A stretch of 51,953 bases of DNA from Perkinsus olseni (lineage: Eukaryota; Perkinsozoa; Perkinsida): assembly GCA_013115125.1 (NCBI GenBank), contig JABANN010000218.1:1-51953 (forward strand), written 5' to 3'. The notes under the pieces were generated by a model, which was not told the DNA's origin, did not search any database, and saw nothing but the letters and a program-made list of their open reading frames with translations. The position numbers were made by a program, and so were the translations under genes. Shown piece after piece: positions 48,660 to 51,953 of this stretch. The number at the start of each line of letters is the position of its first letter. The stretch's first letter is position 1.

Positions 48660-49075
48660 GTCGGGTTCGAGAGAATGGGAGGTGAGCGCTGCGTAGTAGA
48701 GACGTGCTGCAGTTGCCGGCTTGATCGGGTGATATCGTTATCTCAGAGGGAAGATTTGAATCAGATGTTCTCAGCTTTCCATCGATGCTAGATCTCGAGG
48801 GCTGGAGTTTCACCGTCGTCAAAGAGAGCGGCATATGATGAATGGGGAGGCTCGGAGCCGTCGAACGCGGAAGTCGAACTCGGAACGGCCAGGTGGAGCC
48901 TCTCTGGGAGTCGCGTGATGGTGGCAGTAGTTGATCTGGTCAGGTCTGAAGGAGGATGAGCAGGCGGCCGAGCGGGCTAGGTTGGAGGAGATGTCACAGC
49001 GGTATGATCGTCTTCGTGCTGCAGTGGATACATTTCGCCGGTGGCTCCATCTTGGTTGCGCCTTCAATCATTGGG
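48660..49075 (+). CDS. Charged coiled-coil protein exons, copy 2
   Basis: A second copy of the 46.6-47.2 kb block, with EDEQAAERARLEEMSQRYDR and LRAAVDTFRRWLHLGCAFN. A stretch matching copy 1 (VISLS...FSAFHR region) has a one-base difference that changes the frame, so either the intron pattern differs or the copy is damaged. Confidence 0.4.
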
Positions 49076-49268
49076 GGTCCGCTTCGGCTGGGTCACTACG
49101 AGCTGCTACTTACCATCAGCGATCAGTGATTGATCGAGCATTCAATAGAATCTCGTTCGGGCGGCGCTTCGTCCCGCCGCCGCACGAAGCCGCGCCATTC
49201 CAATCGATTTGCCCTCGAGCGGCTCACCTCGGCCTCGTTTTCCTCCGTAGTAGCTGCCCAACCCTCAT

Positions 49269-49708
49269 GCTCTCTCGTCGTTCTGGTCACCTCCTCTGTG
49301 TGGTCTCGGCACTGATACTATCGACGGTGTCCTGCCTGACCAGTCACAAGCAGAAGACCCTCGACCCGTCCAAGCTCGAGTACCGCTTGGCGAAGCCTAC
49401 CGACGTCCTGCCGAGTGACAAGCTAGAAGAAAAAGCGGCTGTTTTTGTGGCATACGACACCACGGCACAGGTGAGCAGGAAGGGTCACCGGACTGGATCG
49501 ACCTGTCTTGTTGCGGGCCGTGGTTGGATCTGTCGAGTTCGGTGTCCTGAAAGAGGCAGTCTATGAGAATCAAGAGACGGTGTTCTTGCCGTGGTTGGAA
49601 ATGATAAGAGGCTGGGCCAACCAGGATGTCGCCGTGGAGATGCTCAAGCATCTGCTAGAATATGTGAGTCCCGATTTTTGCGGACAGTCCGTCGAAAAGC
49701 ATATTTGA
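49269..49708 (+). CDS. Small secreted protein, copy 2
   Basis: ATG at 49269 gives a clear signal peptide (MLSRRSGHLLCVVSALILST VSC by eye, hydrophobic core after two Arg). Then LTSHKQKTLDPSKLEYRLAK, PTDVLPSDKLEEKAAVFVAY and DTTAQ, followed by GTGAGC. The second exon encodes VVGSVEFGVLKEAVYENQET, VFLPWLEMIRGWANQDVAVE and MLKHLLEYV. Copy 1 has TAG before AVVGSVEF; here the matching bases are CGG, so the acceptor must lie elsewhere. It is probably exported or lumenal; no family recognised. Confidence 0.5.
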
Positions 49709-49709
49709 T

Positions 49710-50089
49710 CAAGATAGAGGGCGTACTACGAGAGAGTTTTTCGAAAGCACCACAGTGGCATGGGTGATTTTGGGTAGAATTTTAAAAATCAGTTTCCTAC
49801 GAAACCTACGAAAGTTCGACAGTTCAAAATGAGACATGATCAGATCGACATCATAAGGTCCGGGAATGAGCGAGATTCCTCTCACTTCGCCGGAGCGCTC
49901 TCGCTATGCAATTTCACGCTCATTATCTCTCCAAAGGACTAGACGTGCTATTGCTTCGAAGCTTTCGCGGGCTACTCATCAGCTAGGAGGAAAATCAGGA
50001 GTACCGTGAGACTATGGGTAGTACGCTGAAAGGTGGCTGGACTGATGAGCATGGTAGCTCACAAGATGTCCTACACGTCTCCACAATAT
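49710..50089. other. Stretch without recognised genes
   Basis: Nothing beyond short unassigned frames between the secreted-protein gene and the second tRNA-Arg. Confidence 0.4.
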
Positions 50090-50163
50090 TACTCTGGGCG
50101 GGACTTGAACCCGCAACCTTTGGATTAGAAGTCCAACGCTCTATCCGATTGAGCCACCAGAGC
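50090..50163 (-). tRNA. tRNA-Arg (UCU), second copy
   Basis: Same 74-nt cloverleaf as the first copy, anticodon TCT. It differs in the D stem (GCTC instead of ACTC, which gives better pairing with GAGC) and in the variable loop (AGGTT instead of AGGCT). Flanking DNA is unrelated. Confidence 0.95.
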
Positions 50164-50335
50164 TGTGAGAGTTGCAGGGAGCAGCTGCAGGGGCTGCCCG
50201 GCATTGATGATAGCAGGTGGTTCACTGAACGTCCATTACTGATCGCTCTTTCTGACTATTTGTAGACAGGCTATGTCCTGATTTTCACCAATGTCCTGCA
50301 TCCCATCTACTTCAATACTCTTGGTATTCATCCTA

Positions 50336-50770
50336 CTATTCATCCTCTAGCCCCCCTCTCGCTACTATTGCCATAGTTTTCAGCGGGTACTTGTGTCTTT
50401 CGCTCGCCTGCGGCCGAAGACTTGTCATTTTTGATCGTGAGAGGACGAGATCGTCAACAGAGCATGCTACAGCAGCGCCGGACTTCAGGACTTCGCGTTT
50501 TGCAGCAAATCGTGTTGTGCGGTAAATGACTTCCTTTCCACCGGTCAGCTGTTGATAGTAACCGTGACTGAAGTTGCTCAACAGTGGCCAACGGCAATTC
50601 AGTATCCTGAAACGATACCACGGGGCTGAGCTAGACGTGGATGATGATTCGATGTCTGGAGGAGCTCTGGGAGCAATCATGCTTTTATTAGAACGGCCGA
50701 GTGAAGTACGTACAGACAGTGGTTTTTGGTGGGTGAATACGAAGAACGAGCGATAGTCGTAAAGGTTCAA
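50336..50770 (-). CDS. Hypothetical open frame, strand uncertain
   Basis: A 144-codon minus-strand frame (MNLYDYRSFFVFTHQKPLSV ... LKTMAIVARGGLEDE). The plus strand also offers an exon-like stretch at 50615-50756 after GGCAATTCAG (ILKRYHGAELDVDDDSMSGG ... FWWVNTKNER, stop). I cannot decide between them, and neither is recognised. Confidence 0.25.
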   Translation of the reverse strand: MNLYDYRSFFVFTHQKPLSVRTSLGRSNKSMIAPRAPPDIESSSTSSSAPWYRFRILNCRWPLLSNFSHGYYQQLTGGKEVIYRTTRFAAKREVLKSGAAVACSVDDLVLSRSKMTSLRPQASERHKYPLKTMAIVARGGLEDE

Positions 50771-51439
50771 AGAGACCGATGAGAGGCGAGGACGAAAATG
50801 AGCGACACCCTACGAAGTACGAAGCTGTTCTTCAGAGGTCGATCGATACCGCACGACGAAGTGGTGCAAGATTCCCTGAAGATTTCAGTGGAAGCATGAC
50901 TTGTTGACATTGAGTGAATATGCAGGCAGGATGGACACCGAACACAGGGACGGTCACGCACGAGAGACTCAGGGGGCGTTCAATGAATGCGGTGACCCGA
51001 TAGAATAGAATCGATGCTGACTTTCTGGTTTAACCAGCAGTACCACCAACAACCACCACCGGAGCGTTTCACATCCCAAACGGAAGAAGATTGGCTATTC
51101 TGCTAGCTCGCCACTCTACTGCCAATAAGACGGCGTTGTTTCCACCAAATCCAGTTGCCAAATGTTGCAACCACCAGTGCTTCTCTAGCGTCACTGTTGT
51201 GTTGATGAGATTGTCCCTTCTAATTGCATAGCACTGATACATCACTGTCACTTGACTTGTGTGCCATTGCGCGCTAGTGTCCCCCCGTCTTTAGTGTTTC
51301 AACTGCTACTATCGTGTTGTACTTCGATGGAAGCTAGCGCGTCCTGGGTAGCATCATTCGAAGTTGATCCATGTCAGACTTGAATGATTCTCGTTAACGC
51401 GTCTCGTGTTGACTTAGTTATCATTTTCTTTCCTAAACG
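50771..51439. other. Stretch without confident genes, probably promoter of the mucin-like gene
   Basis: Only short unassigned frames. No clear core promoter element was identified. Confidence 0.35.
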
Positions 51440-51953
51440 ATGGTAATAGCTTTCAACATCGTCATCTCTTTCATTCTTTACTTGTTTGTCACAGAGAAGT
51501 CTATTTTAACGGCAGGAGCTGTCCAGCTCATCTACAACAACACCGAGGCCCAGGTCATGTACAGTGACTGCGACCCTCATGCTACTTTGCTACTTACCAC
51601 AACCTCTGGCTATGATAATGATGATGAATACGGCATGGATGGGGGGTATTCGTATCGTGCTTTTCCAACTAATTCATCGTCGCAAACTGATAGTGCGATG
51701 AATCGCTCTGCTGATGGTAGGCGGTCGTTGTTGGAGGATGAATCAGTAACTACCACCACCGCTGGTAGTACTACGACGACGAAGGCTTCTACTACCACAA
51801 CCGCTGGTAGTACTACGACCACCGCTGGTAGTTCTACGACGACGAAGGCTTCTACTACCACAACCGCTGGTAGTACTACGACCACCGCTGGTAGTTCTAC
51901 GACGACGAAGGCTTCTACTACCACAACCGCTGGTAGTTCTACGACCACCGCTG
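51440..51953 (+). CDS. Mucin-like Thr/Ser-rich secreted protein (3' end outside window)
   Basis: ATG at 51440 starts MVIAFNIVISFILYLFVTEK, a signal-peptide-like hydrophobic start. An acidic segment (SGYDNDDEYGMDGGYSY), a dibasic site in ADGRRSLLEDESV and then an uninterrupted Thr/Ser/Ala/Gly repeat follow. The repeat unit is 21 residues (ASTTTTAGSTTTT AGSSTTTK) and runs off the window. The frame stays open to the last base. Such sequences are usually heavily O-glycosylated surface or secreted proteins; that role is inferred. A short intron near 51492-51516 (GTCACAGA...ACGGCAG) is possible but not needed. Confidence 0.6.
   Translation, partial: MVIAFNIVISFILYLFVTEKSILTAGAVQLIYNNTEAQVMYSDCDPHATLLLTTTSGYDNDDEYGMDGGYSYRAFPTNSSSQTDSAMNRSADGRRSLLEDESVTTTTAGSTTTTKASTTTTAGSTTTTAGSSTTTKASTTTTAGSTTTTAGSSTTTKASTTTTAGSSTTTA
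51780..51953 (+). repeat. 63-bp coding minisatellite
   Basis: GAAGGCTTCTACTACCACAA recurs at 51781, 51844 and 51907, a period of exactly 63 bp (21 codons). Internal sub-repeats of about 21 bp code for TTTTAGS-like heptads. The array continues past the window end. Confidence 0.9.

Noticed and set aside
48931-49566. A continuous 211-codon frame as a single protein
   Set aside because: It joins a coiled-coil block to an internal signal peptide and runs through a GTGAGC donor. Copy 1 shows that the two parts are separable, so I treat them as different exons or genes.
51610-51948. Minus-strand Val/Pro-rich frame (VVELPAVVVV repeats)
   Set aside because: It is the antisense of the Thr-rich coding repeat. 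The plus strand has a start codon, a signal peptide and a non-repetitive N-terminal part in frame.

Overview
The window is nuclear DNA of an intron-rich eukaryote. Genes reconstruct only when many very short GT-AG introns (about 30-180 nt) are removed. The species cannot be named from the sequence. The compact genes, tiny introns, tandem gene families and the form of the complex III subunit (QCR7) suggest a protist, perhaps an alveolate, but that is a weak inference.

Layout. 0.6-3.6 kb (+): a cationic amino-acid transporter (SLC7/CAT-like). 3.96-6.35 kb (-): a sphingosine/diacylglycerol-type lipid kinase. 6.4-9.6 kb (-): a transmembrane TKL-type protein kinase whose 5' end is unresolved and may reach about 11 kb. 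11.4-43.2 kb (-): six tandem copies (A-F) of an unrecognised polytopic membrane protein with a shared exon order. Copy E is split by about 3.3 kb holding an opposing small membrane-protein ORF and a tRNA-Arg. Between the copies lie hairpin-rich gene-poor stretches, a hAT-type MITE and a probable LINE 3' fragment. 44.0-44.8 kb (+): a five-exon QCR7. 46.6-49.7 kb (+): a duplicated locus coding for a coiled-coil segment and a small secreted protein, then a second tRNA-Arg. 51.44 kb to the end (+): the start of a Thr/Ser-rich mucin-like secreted protein with a 63-bp coding minisatellite.

Two signals stand out. (1) Many introns look like copies of one another: several contain tRNA-like sequence with Pol III A and/or B boxes in sense or antisense, and others share a GTATCTT / GGTTGAAGC motif next to the 3' splice site. 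These resemble introner elements, one set apparently tRNA-derived. (2) Comparison of the tandem paralogues exposes foldback insertions, in which a short inverted copy of the adjacent sequence was inserted. One lengthened an intron and supplied a new 5' splice site; two hit exons of copy C and break its frame. The same hairpin signature (perfect arms, 1-3 nt loops) recurs between the genes.

Splice sites were placed by hand using reading frame, family similarity and paralogue comparison. Sites with exact coordinates are those where the frame closes; other exon limits are approximate.
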